DNA from: DASRFR01 sp035651455 | GTDB taxonomy: Bacteria; Acidobacteriota; Terriglobia; Terriglobales; Acidobacteriaceae | Assembly (NCBI GenBank): GCA_035651455.1 | Contig: DASRFR010000013.1 | Span: 54,163-118,162 of the forward strand | Length of the DNA stretch: 64,000 bases | Reading direction: 5' to 3' | Shown here: positions 27,326-35,581 of the stretch, in pieces | Position numbering within the stretch: the first letter of the stretch is position 1 | Layout: each line of letters starts with the position of its first letter | The notes under the pieces: generated by a model | What the model was told of the DNA's origin: nothing | The model's input: only the letters and a program-made list of their open reading frames with translations | Database searches by the model: none | Position numbers and translations under genes: made by a program

Positions 27326-27526
27326 CTGTGAATGATGCATCACCGAGCTATTCAAAGTGCGCTGCTCAGAAAGCCTTGTTGGGCAGCGCACCAGCTCCGC
27401 GGACGAACTTGCCCCTGACTCCTCATTTCTATTACCCTGCGCGCCAGCTCGCGGTTCCACACTATCGCTGTCTTTAAGAGCGGCCCATCGTAGCTGTCAT
27501 CAGCTCGCCACTCTACCCGCGCTATA

Positions 27527-27950
27527 ATGGCGCGCACCATCGCCTTGACTTCCGGCACGACGCTTGGCCCATAAGAAATTCAGTCGCCGCTCGGTGCCGG
27601 TGGTATGGCTGAAGTCTATCGGCCTCGGGACAGCCGGCTCGACCGAAGCGTGGCGATCAAATCCTCCCGGAGTGCGTAAACTCACCGGGACTTTCGCTCG
27701 CAATTGGCGCAAATGCTTGTCAATCTCTCGGCGCTGCGAGCGGCCACTCCCGCGGTTACCCAGCAAGGAACGATCGTCGGTACCTTTCAGTACATGGCGC
27801 CGGAAGTCCTTCAGGGTAACGAGTCCGATGTTCGCAGTGGCATCTTCGGCTTCGGTTGCACTTTGTACGAAATGGTGACTGGACGCAAGGCGTTTGAAGG
27901 CAAGTCACAACTTAGCGTCATCCTGGTTCATTCCATAAGGGAAAGTACAG
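27527..27950 (+). pseudogene. Decayed Hanks-type serine/threonine protein kinase
   Basis: Remnant of a PASTA-less acidobacterial kinase. The frame from ATG 27527 gives a start like ALTSGTTLGP, a TAA at 27572-27574 where the family has Tyr, then the glycine-rich loop LGAGGMAEVYRPRDSRLDRSVAIK (27590-27655) and another stop. In the same frame from ~27735 the activation segment resumes: QQGTIVGTFQYMAPEVLQGNE, IFGFGCTLYEMVTGRKAFEG. The whole catalytic loop between them (HRD...DFG, about 130 residues) is missing. Stops plus a large internal deletion make it a clear pseudogene. Its 3' end is ill-defined. Confidence 0.85.
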
Positions 27951-28234
27951 CTCCTGTAATACTCGTCGTCATCTGGGATTCAACTATAGGTAAGTAGCGG
28001 CGCCCTCTTTGCTGCGAGGCCATCGTTCGCCCCGGTTTTGGCCAGCATTCATGCCCCCTACTGTTTTCCTCAGCTATCGCATGCCAGCTCCATGTAGCTG
28101 TTGACAAGAAGCATCGGCAATAGCAAAATCCCTGCCTCTTCAATTCGTGTTCGAAAATACCGGCCGCGCCTCTACCGGCCCTCCCCGGGAGATTTTGCCG
28201 GTGTCAGGCGTCCAACGTCTCTTAGGAGGAACCG
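27951..28234. other. Intergenic region upstream of the amidase
   Basis: About 280 bp, largely decayed kinase 3' sequence plus the amidase leader. Only the amidase Shine-Dalgarno (AGGAGG, 6-7 nt before the ATG) stands out. Confidence 0.35.
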
Positions 28235-30043
28235 ATGCCCCCACATCCCACGCGTACTCTCTTTATCTCAATCCTGCTGACCTGCACGTTTGCCGCCGCG
28301 CAGAATCAAAATGCGCCCACTAAATTCAATGAGGCCACCGTTGCGGAACTCCAGGCCGCGATGGCCGCCGGCCAACTCACTTCCGTACAACTGACGCAGT
28401 TCTATATCGCCCGCATCATGGCGCTCGACCAAAGCGGTCCGAGAGTAAATTCAGTCATTGAGCTCAACCCCGACGCTCTGGAAATTGCGCGCCAGGCTGA
28501 CGCTTTGCGCAGGCGCGGCATCGTGCTCGGGCCGTTGCACGGAATCCCAGTGCTGCTTAAGGGCAACGTCGATACCGGCGACAAGATGCAAACTACTGCG
28601 GGCTCGTTCGCGCTGCTCGGTCAGCCGGCACTTGCCGACTCCACAGTAGCCGCCAACCTTCGTGCAGGTGGCGCGGTGATCCTGGGAAAAACGAACCTGT
28701 CCGAGTGGGCAAACTTCCGGTCCTTCGAATCGGTTAGCGGATGGTCCGGCTGGGGCGGACAGACCAACAATCCCTATGGCATCGCTCGTAATCCTTGCGG
28801 CTCCAGTTCAGGATCAGGTGCGGCCGTGTCGTCTAACTTCGCCGCAGTTTCATTCGGCACGGAGACCGATGGCAGCATCGTCTGTCCCGCCAACGCTAAC
28901 GGAGTGGTCGGCATCAAGCCCACCGTCGGTCTGACCAGCCGTGCCGGGATCGTTCCGATCAGCCATATCCAGGACACATTTGGCCCCCATGGCAGAACCG
29001 TGGCGGACGCGGCTGTGGCCCTGGGCGTTGTGCAGAGCCGCACGTTTGATGGTCGAGATCCCGCGACCGGTGGTGTCCCTCTGGGATGGCTGGGGCGGTT
29101 CAAGCGTCCCACCAACATTCCTACCAATTACACCAAGTTCCTGGATCCCAACGGCCTCAAGGGCGCACGGCTGGGCCTCACGCGCCTCGGATTGAATGGC
29201 TTTGATCCACTAGTTCCAACCCCGCTGCCGGTGATCCGAGCTTTCGAGACTGCCTTCAAGGCGCTTAGCGACGCAGGAGCGACTGTCATTGACCTGGACG
29301 CCGAGGGTTTCAAATTTCCCAACGGTGGCTCGGGTCCGGGCGAGTTGCTGGTGCTGTGTTTCGATTTTCGAAACGACGTACAGGCGTACTTCGCTACACG
29401 CGTCGGCGTCCCCATGGCGGGTAAGACTTTGAACGATGCCATCGCGTTTAATCAAGCCCATGCGGATGTCGAGATGCCCTTCTTCAATCAGGACATCTGG
29501 GACTTAATTGCAACCATGCCAACCGGCCCCGATGATCCGCAGCCCGCTTTCGGCGGTATTTCTTACAATCAGGCTGTCGAGGAAGACAAGGACTTTGGGG
29601 TGAAAGGTATTGACGCGGCGCTGACACAGTTCAACCTCGACGCAGTGGTCACTGTTACCGACAACCCGCCGTGGTCCACCGATCTGATCTTTGGAGACCA
29701 CTTCCTTTTTGGTTCATCGGGCTTGGCTGCGCCAGAAGGTTATCCGATCGTGCAAGTGCCGGCCGCCATGGTGTTCGGAGCGCCTATGGGGATCAGCTTC
29801 TTTGGGACCGCGTTCAGCGAGCCCATGCTGATCAAACTGGCATCAGGTTTCGAAGCTTTTACCCAGGTGCGCAAGCACAATCTGCCCACCTTCGCGCGAA
29901 CCGTGCCTTTCCACCATATTTCTGGTACAAAGTTGCATCCGTCGCTTACCGTGCCTCCAGCCAATGGTGGAGCCCAAGCGGCACAGCCTTCCGACGCAAA
30001 GCCGGACCTAAGCAAACAGCACAAGCTACTGCACAACTTGTAA
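28235..30043 (+). CDS. Exported amidase-signature-family hydrolase
   Basis: A 602-residue enzyme hydrolysing amide bonds, with the Ser-cisSer-Lys triad of the amidase signature family. The Lys lies in GIPVLLKGNVDT (~107), the cis-Ser in NPCGSSSGSGAAVSS (~190), and the nucleophile in SFGTETDGSIVCPANANGVVGIKPT (~211-215). A signal peptide (1-22, cleavage near AAAQ) implies a periplasmic location. The length is at the upper end for the family and the C-terminal ~40 residues are low-complexity. The natural substrate is not readable; it could be peptide amides or allophanate-like compounds. AGGAGG is well placed. Confidence 0.88.
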   Translation: MPPHPTRTLFISILLTCTFAAAQNQNAPTKFNEATVAELQAAMAAGQLTSVQLTQFYIARIMALDQSGPRVNSVIELNPDALEIARQADALRRRGIVLGPLHGIPVLLKGNVDTGDKMQTTAGSFALLGQPALADSTVAANLRAGGAVILGKTNLSEWANFRSFESVSGWSGWGGQTNNPYGIARNPCGSSSGSGAAVSSNFAAVSFGTETDGSIVCPANANGVVGIKPTVGLTSRAGIVPISHIQDTFGPHGRTVADAAVALGVVQSRTFDGRDPATGGVPLGWLGRFKRPTNIPTNYTKFLDPNGLKGARLGLTRLGLNGFDPLVPTPLPVIRAFETAFKALSDAGATVIDLDAEGFKFPNGGSGPGELLVLCFDFRNDVQAYFATRVGVPMAGKTLNDAIAFNQAHADVEMPFFNQDIWDLIATMPTGPDDPQPAFGGISYNQAVEEDKDFGVKGIDAALTQFNLDAVVTVTDNPPWSTDLIFGDHFLFGSSGLAAPEGYPIVQVPAAMVFGAPMGISFFGTAFSEPMLIKLASGFEAFTQVRKHNLPTFARTVPFHHISGTKLHPSLTVPPANGGAQAAQPSDAKPDLSKQHKLLHNL

Positions 30044-30068
30044 TTCACTCTGGACTCGCTGACAACCG

Positions 30069-30095
30069 GGGGGCGCACTTCCAAGATGCGCCCTC
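30069..30095 (+). terminator. Possible terminator-like hairpin after the amidase
   Basis: GGGCGCA (30071-30077) pairs with TGCGCCC (30087-30093), loop 9 nt, 28 bp past the amidase stop. No U-tract follows, so it is only a weak terminator candidate. Confidence 0.4.
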
Positions 30096-30271
30096 CAACA
30101 CCCGCTGCAGTCTGCCCTCAGAGTTGAAGGCTTGGTCCATCGGCGAACGGAGGATCTTAGTTCTAAGTGGTGGTCAGCGAACAGCCCCGATCACGCTCAG
30201 AATGGCGCGTGGTAGGCGCGGGCGAAGTGTAGCTTAACGCGTGATTTCGTCAAAACCGCTTTGCTTTCTTG

Positions 30272-31486
30272 CTACTGCTTCCCTTTTAGCATCTCCAGGA
30301 CCCTGTCGAAGTCTTCCAGTGTCGCGTACTCAATCACAATCTTGCCTTTCCCCTTGCGGTCGCGGATACGAACCCGCACTCCCAACACACTCTCTAAGTC
30401 GCGCTGCGCCTGCCGCACGTTAGGATCGACCCATCGTGCTCCCCGGGGCGCCGAAGTGCTTCCGTCTTGCGGGACCTTGGTCAGAAACACCAGGTCTTCC
30501 AACTGTTCCACCGACATGTGCTTGTTGACCGCCGCCTCGGCGCACTTCAGAATCTGTTGCGGGTCTGGCAATGTCAGCAGAACCCGGGCCTCGCTAAATC
30601 CCAGCCGCCCCTCGAGCAGGTAGTGCTGCACCATCTCGGGTAATTTCAGCAGGCGCATGTAATTCGAAACGCTCTCCCGCGAAATGCCGACTTGCTTCCC
30701 GATCTGCTCCTGGGTCAAGTGGAAATCCTGGCTGAGCCGCGCGAAGGCCTGTGCCTGCTCATAACAATTCAGGTCCTGCCGCTGCAGATTCTCTACAATC
30801 GTCATCTCGGCCGCTTGTTGGTCCGAGACGTGACGCACCAGGGCGGGAATGCGCTCCTTGCCCGCGATCCGCGCCGCCTTCGTACGCCGTTCGCCAGTAA
30901 TAAGCACGTAGCGCCCGTCGCTGCCCGGACGCACCACGATCGGCTGAATCACCCCATTGGCTCGGATCGATTCGGCCAATTCCTGCAGCGCGGTTTCGTC
31001 CAGCCGTGTTCGGGTCTGGTACGGATTCCCCTCGATCTTGTCCAGCGGGAGATCGACCACAAGATGGCCTTCGCCCCGCCGTGCAGCCTGTGCCTGCATC
31101 TCGGCAACCACCGTTGCGGGCGCGGCTGTCGGCTCGTTTGCACTCGCGCCGTCGGGTATCTGACCGCTGAGGCGCTCTGCGGAAGTGGCCTGAACGTTCG
31201 CTGCCGACTGCGCCATGGTGTCCCCGACCGCTGCGCCCGGAACCATGCCTGCACCTGTCGGAGCTGTCGCGCTCTTCGACAAGCCCGTTCCCCCGCTGAT
31301 AACGCGTGGGCCGCCCGGTAACAACGCTCCAAGTCCTCGACCCAGGGCCTTCCGTTTGTCAGGAACAGTTTTCTCCAAACGCGCGATTTCCCGCACCGGC
31401 TGCTTCCCCGCGTCCGTCTCTTCTTTGTTAGCTTCGATCACCACCGTATTTTCCCCTGCCATAGTCTCCGCCACCCGGGATTCCAT
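30272..31486 (-). CDS. parB: Chromosome-partitioning protein ParB
   Basis: CTP-dependent DNA clamp that loads at parS and organises the origin region for segregation with ParA and for SMC loading. The canonical start motif KRKALGRGLGALL appears only at ~44-56, after a ~45-residue acidic extension; a Gln/Ala-rich linker to ~135 precedes the ParB/Srx domain. The latter holds NPYQTRTRLDETALQELAESI and the CTP-binding GERR motif (LITGERRTKAARIAG). The HTH is LTQEQIGKQVGISRESVSNYMRLLKLPE. An alternative ATG at 31462 has GGAG upstream. It lies 120 bp downstream of parA; its predicted sites are the parS cluster at 32567-33143. Confidence 0.96.
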   Translation of the reverse strand: MESRVAETMAGENTVVIEANKEETDAGKQPVREIARLEKTVPDKRKALGRGLGALLPGGPRVISGGTGLSKSATAPTGAGMVPGAAVGDTMAQSAANVQATSAERLSGQIPDGASANEPTAAPATVVAEMQAQAARRGEGHLVVDLPLDKIEGNPYQTRTRLDETALQELAESIRANGVIQPIVVRPGSDGRYVLITGERRTKAARIAGKERIPALVRHVSDQQAAEMTIVENLQRQDLNCYEQAQAFARLSQDFHLTQEQIGKQVGISRESVSNYMRLLKLPEMVQHYLLEGRLGFSEARVLLTLPDPQQILKCAEAAVNKHMSVEQLEDLVFLTKVPQDGSTSAPRGARWVDPNVRQAQRDLESVLGVRVRIRDRKGKGKIVIEYATLEDFDRVLEMLKGKQ

Positions 31487-31570
31487 AGTTCAGCTCGCTA
31501 ACGTTAATTGCCTGGCGGGCTCGCCGTTTGTCCGCCCCCAATGCCGCCGTGCAAGGGCGTCTTTTCGCTA

Positions 31571-31604
31571 TATCGACGTACATAAATATTGATGTACATA
31601 GATA
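31571..31604. repeat. Two overlapping imperfect copies of a palindromic motif between parA and parB
   Basis: TATCGACGTACATAAATA (31571-31588) and TATTGATGTACATAGATA (31587-31604) each differ by 2-3 bases from the palindrome TATCGATGTACATCGATA. A perfect copy lies inside rsmG at 33763-33784. Positioned in the 120-bp parA-parB gap, they could be a protein-binding site or operator; no known motif is assigned. Confidence 0.5.
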
Positions 31605-31606
31605 TA

Positions 31607-32419
31607 TTAAGCGCTCTTGCTGGCCGCGTCTGCCTGTTCTGCCGCAATCGACGCAGGCTTGTAGTGCGAGATGATCTCTTTCGCCAGCCGTATGTAACTC
31701 TCCGCCCCTTTGGATCGCACGTCGTACACCAGCGCCGGCTTCCCATGGCTGGGCGCTTCTGCCAGCCGGATATTGCGCGGTATGGTTGTCTGGCATAGCT
31801 TGTCGCCAAAATACTTCTTCAGTTCGGCGGTCACTTGCTGCGCCAGGTTCGTGCGCTCGTCAAACATAGTCAGCACCACGCCCTCGATGCTGAGGTCTGC
31901 ATTGAAGCTCGCGCGGATCCGCTCCACCGTATCGAGCAGCTCGCTGATACCTTCCAATGCGAAGTACTCCGCCTGCATTGGGATCAATACCGTGTCGGCA
32001 GCTACCAGCGAATTGAGCGTTAGAAGGTCGAGCGCCGGCGGGCAATCGAGCACGATGAATTCGAACCTCTGATAAATCGGCGCCAGTGCATACCGCAAGC
32101 GGTACTCGCGCTCCGTGGCATCGACTAACTCGATGTTTGCACCCAGCAGATTCTTGTGCGCCGGAATAATCCAGAGCTGTTCGAGCTCGGTCTTCTGCAG
32201 CGCCTCTTCGGCGAAGGCCTCGCCCATGAGCAGGTGATAAGTATTGAGGCGGTCAGGATCCTTGGTCAGACCTACGCCACTGGTGGCGTTCGATTGCGGG
32301 TCGCAGTCGATGAGGAGCGTATTCACTTCCGCCGCGGCAAACGACGCAGCGAGGTTGATGGCGGTCGTAGTCTTGCCGACGCCACCCTTCTGGTTGGCTA
32401 CCGCGATAACGCGTCCCAT
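31607..32419 (-). CDS. parA: Chromosome-partitioning ATPase ParA/Soj
   Basis: Walker-type ATPase that binds DNA nonspecifically and moves ParB-parS complexes; also regulates DnaA in some species. The deviant Walker A KGGVGKTT lies at residues ~11-18, with DCDPQSNATSGVG and DCPPALDLLTLNSLVAAD after it. The 270 residues match the family. It starts at ATG 32419 and has parS sites in the region upstream, the standard arrangement for chromosomal parAB. No DnaA-box cluster was recognised, so the origin itself is not located. Confidence 0.96.
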   Translation of the reverse strand: MGRVIAVANQKGGVGKTTTAINLAASFAAAEVNTLLIDCDPQSNATSGVGLTKDPDRLNTYHLLMGEAFAEEALQKTELEQLWIIPAHKNLLGANIELVDATEREYRLRYALAPIYQRFEFIVLDCPPALDLLTLNSLVAADTVLIPMQAEYFALEGISELLDTVERIRASFNADLSIEGVVLTMFDERTNLAQQVTAELKKYFGDKLCQTTIPRNIRLAEAPSHGKPALVYDVRSKGAESYIRLAKEIISHYKPASIAAEQADAASKSA

Positions 32420-32566
32420 TCAGATTTTGGAGAGTCCAGAGATGGGCGCAGCATAATTCGATTCGCTTTGCGATTGCAAGAAACAATCGCTATGGATCGC
32501 AATAAAGTTGTTCAAAACCCGGACGTAATCAACGAATGAGTTTGCCAGGTATCACGTTCTCACAGA

Positions 32567-32582
32567 TGTTCCACGTGGAACA
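32567..32582. promoter_or_regulatory. parS site 1 (perfect palindrome)
   Basis: TGTTCCACGTGGAACA, an exact 16-bp palindrome and a match to the bacterial parS consensus TGTTNCACGTGAAACA-type. It lies 148 bp upstream of parA. Confidence 0.9.
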
Positions 32583-32647
32583 CCCGAATCGTTACTTGTA
32601 AAGTCGAGGGCCCGGTTTTTCCGACTTGAGATCTATTCTCCGAGGGA

Positions 32648-32663
32648 TGTTCCATATGGAACA
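32648..32663. promoter_or_regulatory. parS-like site 2 (variant core)
   Basis: TGTTCCATATGGAACA, an exact palindrome that keeps both arms of parS but has ATAT instead of ACGT at the centre. It lies 65 bp from site 1. Confidence 0.7.
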
Positions 32664-32719
32664 TTGGACAGAACCCGGGGTTGGACGTCGTGACTCGGGG
32701 AGCAACGGACGCGCTCAGA

Positions 32720-32735
32720 CGTTCCACATGGAATG
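32720..32735. promoter_or_regulatory. parS-like site 3 (degenerate)
   Basis: CGTTCCACATGGAATG resembles parS but has mismatches in the centre and both ends. It lies between sites 2 and 4; affinity is uncertain. Confidence 0.5.
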
Positions 32736-32811
32736 TCGCGGCCTTGAGCGCCCTCTCTGGCAGGAGACGTAGCGGACTAGATCGAAGATTCCGACATCGG
32801 AACGGAAGCAG

Positions 32812-32827
32812 TGTTCCACGTGGAACA
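32812..32827. promoter_or_regulatory. parS site 4 (perfect palindrome)
   Basis: TGTTCCACGTGGAACA, identical to site 1. A shorter palindrome, TTCCGA-CA-TCGGAA, lies just before it at 32789-32802. Confidence 0.9.
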
Positions 32828-33127
32828 TCAGAACAGATTCGCGGCCGAGCCCCGCGTGCGCGGCTTGGTCCTCAAAGCGCAACGTGCCCGCGGGGCGTCC
32901 CGTCGTAATTACAGCGAACGCAAAGTAGCCATTGAACCAATGAATACCACAAGGGCGATTCCATCAAGTAATCTATCCCACTTTTTCTGTTAAAGGACGC
33001 CTTTGGCACGCGTCTACTGCGGTACGGGACATGGTGTGTCCCACCCGTTAACCAGTAGTGTCCCCCCGTCTAATTGCGCTGCACAGCACTCCCACTCCTC
33101 TGAATATCGCCTGAAGGCGGCGAACGA

Positions 33128-33143
33128 TGTTCCACGTGGAACG
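33128..33143. promoter_or_regulatory. parS site 5 at the rsmG stop
   Basis: TGTTCCACGTGGAACG differs from sites 1 and 4 by one terminal base. It lies 5 bp beyond the rsmG stop codon. Confidence 0.85.
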
Positions 33144-33147
33144 TTAG

Positions 33148-34008
33148 TCAGGAACGTGGAGAATAACCAAGCAAGAGGCAGCGAGTAGAGGAGAGGGGTA
33201 GGGGGGAGGGGGGTGCCCACTCGAAATCTGGGAGGAGCATGCGCGGGACCGAGGCCTGTTTCTCTCCGATCAGCAGACACAGGCGCCCGCCAGGAGCGAC
33301 CAGGGTGCCAGCAACCGGAAGAATTGACTCGAACCTCTCGACGGCGCGAAGAGTGACCATGTCGGCGAGACGCGAAGGGTTCGTGGAGATCGACGCGCCA
33401 GATGAAGCGTAATCCTCTGCGCGACCGACGAATACGTTGCAGTTAACCAGGTTCAGGTGGCGGATGACTTCTCGAAGGAATGTCGCCTTCTTATGGTTGG
33501 ATTCGATCAGCATGACATGAATCGCGGGCGCCCAAATCTTGATGGGCAGGCCGGGAAACCCTGGGCCGGAGCCGACGTCGATCAGCAGAGGCACGTTCGA
33601 TCCGCGATTTTCGGATTGAACGGGCGAGAGCGGGGAAGATGTTCCCACTACAGCAGGAAACAAGTGCTCGGCGGCGAAGAGGGATTCGCCAAAGTGTCGC
33701 GTCACGATACTTTCCGGATCGCGCACCGCGGTAAGATTCATGCGCGCGTTCCAGTGCAAAAGTATATCGATGTACATCGATATAGCAGAAAGCTGTGACT
33801 GCGACAAAGCGGCCGATTTACGGTCCCGCGGAGCCGCGCCGGCGTCCCCGAGGGGAGCTTCGCGAGAGGGAACTCCGGTTTCCAGAAACGGGCGCAAAAG
33901 TTCGCTGATGCGGGACTGCTCCACGCAGCGATTGTACGGTAAGGCAAGCGTCCGACCATCAATGCCAGCCGACGCATCCGCGGCTAGGGAACTGGTATCA
34001 GCGGTCAT
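33148..34008 (-). CDS. rsmG: 16S rRNA (guanine-527-N7)-methyltransferase RsmG (GidB)
   Basis: SAM-dependent methyltransferase that modifies G527 of 16S rRNA; loss gives low-level streptomycin resistance in other bacteria. The SAM site is LIDVGSGPGFPGLPIKIW, preceded by MYIDILLHWNARMNLTAVRDPE, typical of RsmG. The 286 residues are longer than the ~210-240 usual, with ~70 unmatched N-terminal residues; a GTG at 33924 (EQSRISELL) may be the real start. The usual partner mnmG (gidA) is absent. Part of the region over MYIDI carries the perfect palindrome 33763-33784. The C-terminus is Pro/Ser-rich because it is encoded by a C-tract. Confidence 0.93.
   Translation of the reverse strand: MTADTSSLAADASAGIDGRTLALPYNRCVEQSRISELLRPFLETGVPSREAPLGDAGAAPRDRKSAALSQSQLSAISMYIDILLHWNARMNLTAVRDPESIVTRHFGESLFAAEHLFPAVVGTSSPLSPVQSENRGSNVPLLIDVGSGPGFPGLPIKIWAPAIHVMLIESNHKKATFLREVIRHLNLVNCNVFVGRAEDYASSGASISTNPSRLADMVTLRAVERFESILPVAGTLVAPGGRLCLLIGEKQASVPRMLLPDFEWAPPSPLPLSSTRCLLLGYSPRS
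33195..33213 (+). other. G-quadruplex-capable G-tract at the 3' end of rsmG
   Basis: On the plus strand GGGG-TA-GGGGGG-A-GGGGGG forms at least four G3 runs with 1-2 nt loops. It lies inside the antisense strand of rsmG, 52 bp from parS site 5. Confidence 0.45.
33763..33784. repeat. 22-bp perfect palindrome inside rsmG
   Basis: The half-site TATATCGATGT is followed by its exact complement, giving a 22-bp perfect palindrome within the coding segment for residues MYIDIL. The core TATCGATGTACATCGATA is shared, imperfectly, with the two copies at 31571-31604. The coding constraint can explain the ATGTACAT core but not the full palindrome. Confidence 0.55.
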
Positions 34009-34133
34009 TGGGGGTAAGGATTCCTAAGATCGACGCTGCAAGCGGAACTCAGCTTCAGGATGGCAGTGACCGGAGTAACAAAAGCGGCCGCATAAAGCTG
34101 CTCCTGGGCGGCCCGGCGGACGATAGGCGAAAT

Positions 34134-35060
34134 GTGAGGCTTCGTGTCCCAGTACTACTCAGGCTGACTGCCTTCCTCCTTTTATTCCTGGCGCCGTGCC
34201 GGTGCGCGTTCTTGCGAGCTGGGGACCTGCCGGAAGCTACCTTCCGGAGCACTGTCGCCGAGGTTCAACTGACATTCTTTTCCGCCGACGAGCGGCAGCG
34301 AACGGTTTCCGATCTGAAAGCCCAGGATTTTGCAATTGTCGACAATGAGAATGTCGTCAGAAACTTCCGAAGCTTTATGGGGCGAGACCTAACGAAGGTA
34401 CGGGTCGTGATCCTCGTCGATTCAAGCGAGTCGGTCAGGCCGCGATACCACCAGGAGATCAGAGAAGTGCTGCGGCTGATCGGCGGGACGTCGTGGATTA
34501 GCGGGGACAGCATATCTGTGCTGGCGTTCAGCGGCACACAGTTGGAGAAGCTGTGCCACGGCAACTGTCGCGAGCACCTGAGCAGTAGCGACGAGATAAA
34601 GATGCGCGCCCAGGGAACCACCCCGCTCTATGACGCGCTGGTGAGAGGAGCGGAGGCCGTCTCGAAGGAGCACGATCCCGGCCTAATGCGGGTGATGATC
34701 GTCTTCTCCGACGGTGTGGACACTATAAGCCTGCGGAGCGTCAACGAAGTCTTGGACGCGAGCCGATCAAGGGAACTGCAGATCTATGCTGTCGACGTGA
34801 ACGAAACGGGCAGCCAGCCGGAAGGCAGCGCCATGTTGCACGCTCTGGCGGAAGCGACCGGAGGCCGTTACTTTCCAAAACAGGAGGCCGCTGTGGGCGT
34901 GCTCCAAGGCATGCTGGAGGACCTGCACGCGGCATATGTGGTGACATATGTCCCGCCCGAGCGCAGCCCCGGTACGCACCGCGTGCGCATTCTGCCGACA
35001 CACAACCTAAATTTTCATTTCCGCTGCCGCAGCAGCTATGAATACGACCGCAATCCTTAG
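34134..35060 (+). CDS. Secreted VWFA-domain protein (acidobacterial TIGR03436 type)
   Basis: Exported protein with a von Willebrand factor A domain. From GTG 34134 the first ~28 residues form a signal peptide (LRLTAFLLLFLAPC). Then VQLTFFSADERQRTVSDLKAQDFAIVDNENVVRNFRSF, the N-terminal signature of the acidobacterial VWFA-related family, and the MIDAS motif DSSES in VVILVDSSESVR. The Thr ligand lies in AQGTTPLYDAL and the Asp in IVFSDGVDT. The family is specific to Acidobacteria and the ligand is unknown. A longer frame from 34008 would overlap rsmG's start, so GTG is preferred, with reservation. Confidence 0.85.
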   Translation: MRLRVPVLLRLTAFLLLFLAPCRCAFLRAGDLPEATFRSTVAEVQLTFFSADERQRTVSDLKAQDFAIVDNENVVRNFRSFMGRDLTKVRVVILVDSSESVRPRYHQEIREVLRLIGGTSWISGDSISVLAFSGTQLEKLCHGNCREHLSSSDEIKMRAQGTTPLYDALVRGAEAVSKEHDPGLMRVMIVFSDGVDTISLRSVNEVLDASRSRELQIYAVDVNETGSQPEGSAMLHALAEATGGRYFPKQEAAVGVLQGMLEDLHAAYVVTYVPPERSPGTHRVRILPTHNLNFHFRCRSSYEYDRNP

Positions 35061-35077
35061 AATCAAGAGAGGACGGA

Positions 35078-35530
35078 ATGAAAAGCGCATGCTTGCTACT
35101 CGTCGTGATTATGACCTGTGCGAACGGGACCGCGGCAGACAAGAAATATCAGCATGGCACGATTGTGCGGATGCGCATGAGCGAGTGCACCGGGGCTGCG
35201 CATGGGCTCATGGCGGCACTTTCGGGCGCGCCGCCGGTCAACAATAACGAGACATGTCCGGAATACACCCTGGTCAGCGACAAGGTGGTGTACAGGATTG
35301 TGGGGAAAACCTCAAGCGAACTGATCGGACTGGCGGAGCAGACAAATTTTCGCTTTAAAGACAAAGAAATGCTGGTTCTGACCGAAGATGAGCGCCACGA
35401 AGTAGGCTTCCGCATCCGCGAGATGATGTTGCGGGCGGACTGGGATCGGGAGCAGCAGCGCAGCCAGGACACGTCCGCATGGCTGCGGCGGCACGTGCAA
35501 GCGGCAGCCGGACTGGCGAACGAGCAGTAG
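35078..35530 (+). CDS. Small secreted protein, unknown function
   Basis: A 150-residue exported protein 17 bp downstream of the VWFA gene, probably co-transcribed. The signal peptide ends near residue 19 (GTA). The mature part holds two Cys (SECTGAAHGL, ETCPEYTLV) that could bridge and ends in a charged helix (DWDREQQRSQDTSAWLRR). No recognised motif. Confidence 0.65.
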   Translation: MKSACLLLVVIMTCANGTAADKKYQHGTIVRMRMSECTGAAHGLMAALSGAPPVNNNETCPEYTLVSDKVVYRIVGKTSSELIGLAEQTNFRFKDKEMLVLTEDERHEVGFRIREMMLRADWDREQQRSQDTSAWLRRHVQAAAGLANEQ

Positions 35531-35581
35531 GACCTTCCTCAGCGTGAGTAGCTGACCCGACGTACAATTGCTAGTGCGGCG

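Larger units (their letters stand above)
32420..33147. other. parA-rsmG intergenic region with parS cluster
   Basis: About 730 bp without a convincing gene. It holds four parS-like sites and, just beyond rsmG's stop, a fifth (entered separately). A search by eye for DnaA boxes of the TTATCCACA type found no convincing cluster, although this gene order is typical of origin regions. Confidence 0.7.

Noticed and set aside
31510..31810. Short plus-strand and reverse-strand frames over the palindromic motif that start with MYI-type peptides
   Set aside because: They overlap the parA coding region or the gap and have no motif or ribosome-binding site; the recurring residues follow from the ATGTACAT repeat.
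32420..33147. Replication origin (oriC) between parA and rsmG
   Set aside because: The parS cluster makes it plausible that the origin is near, but no DnaA-box cluster or AT-rich unwinding region was seen.
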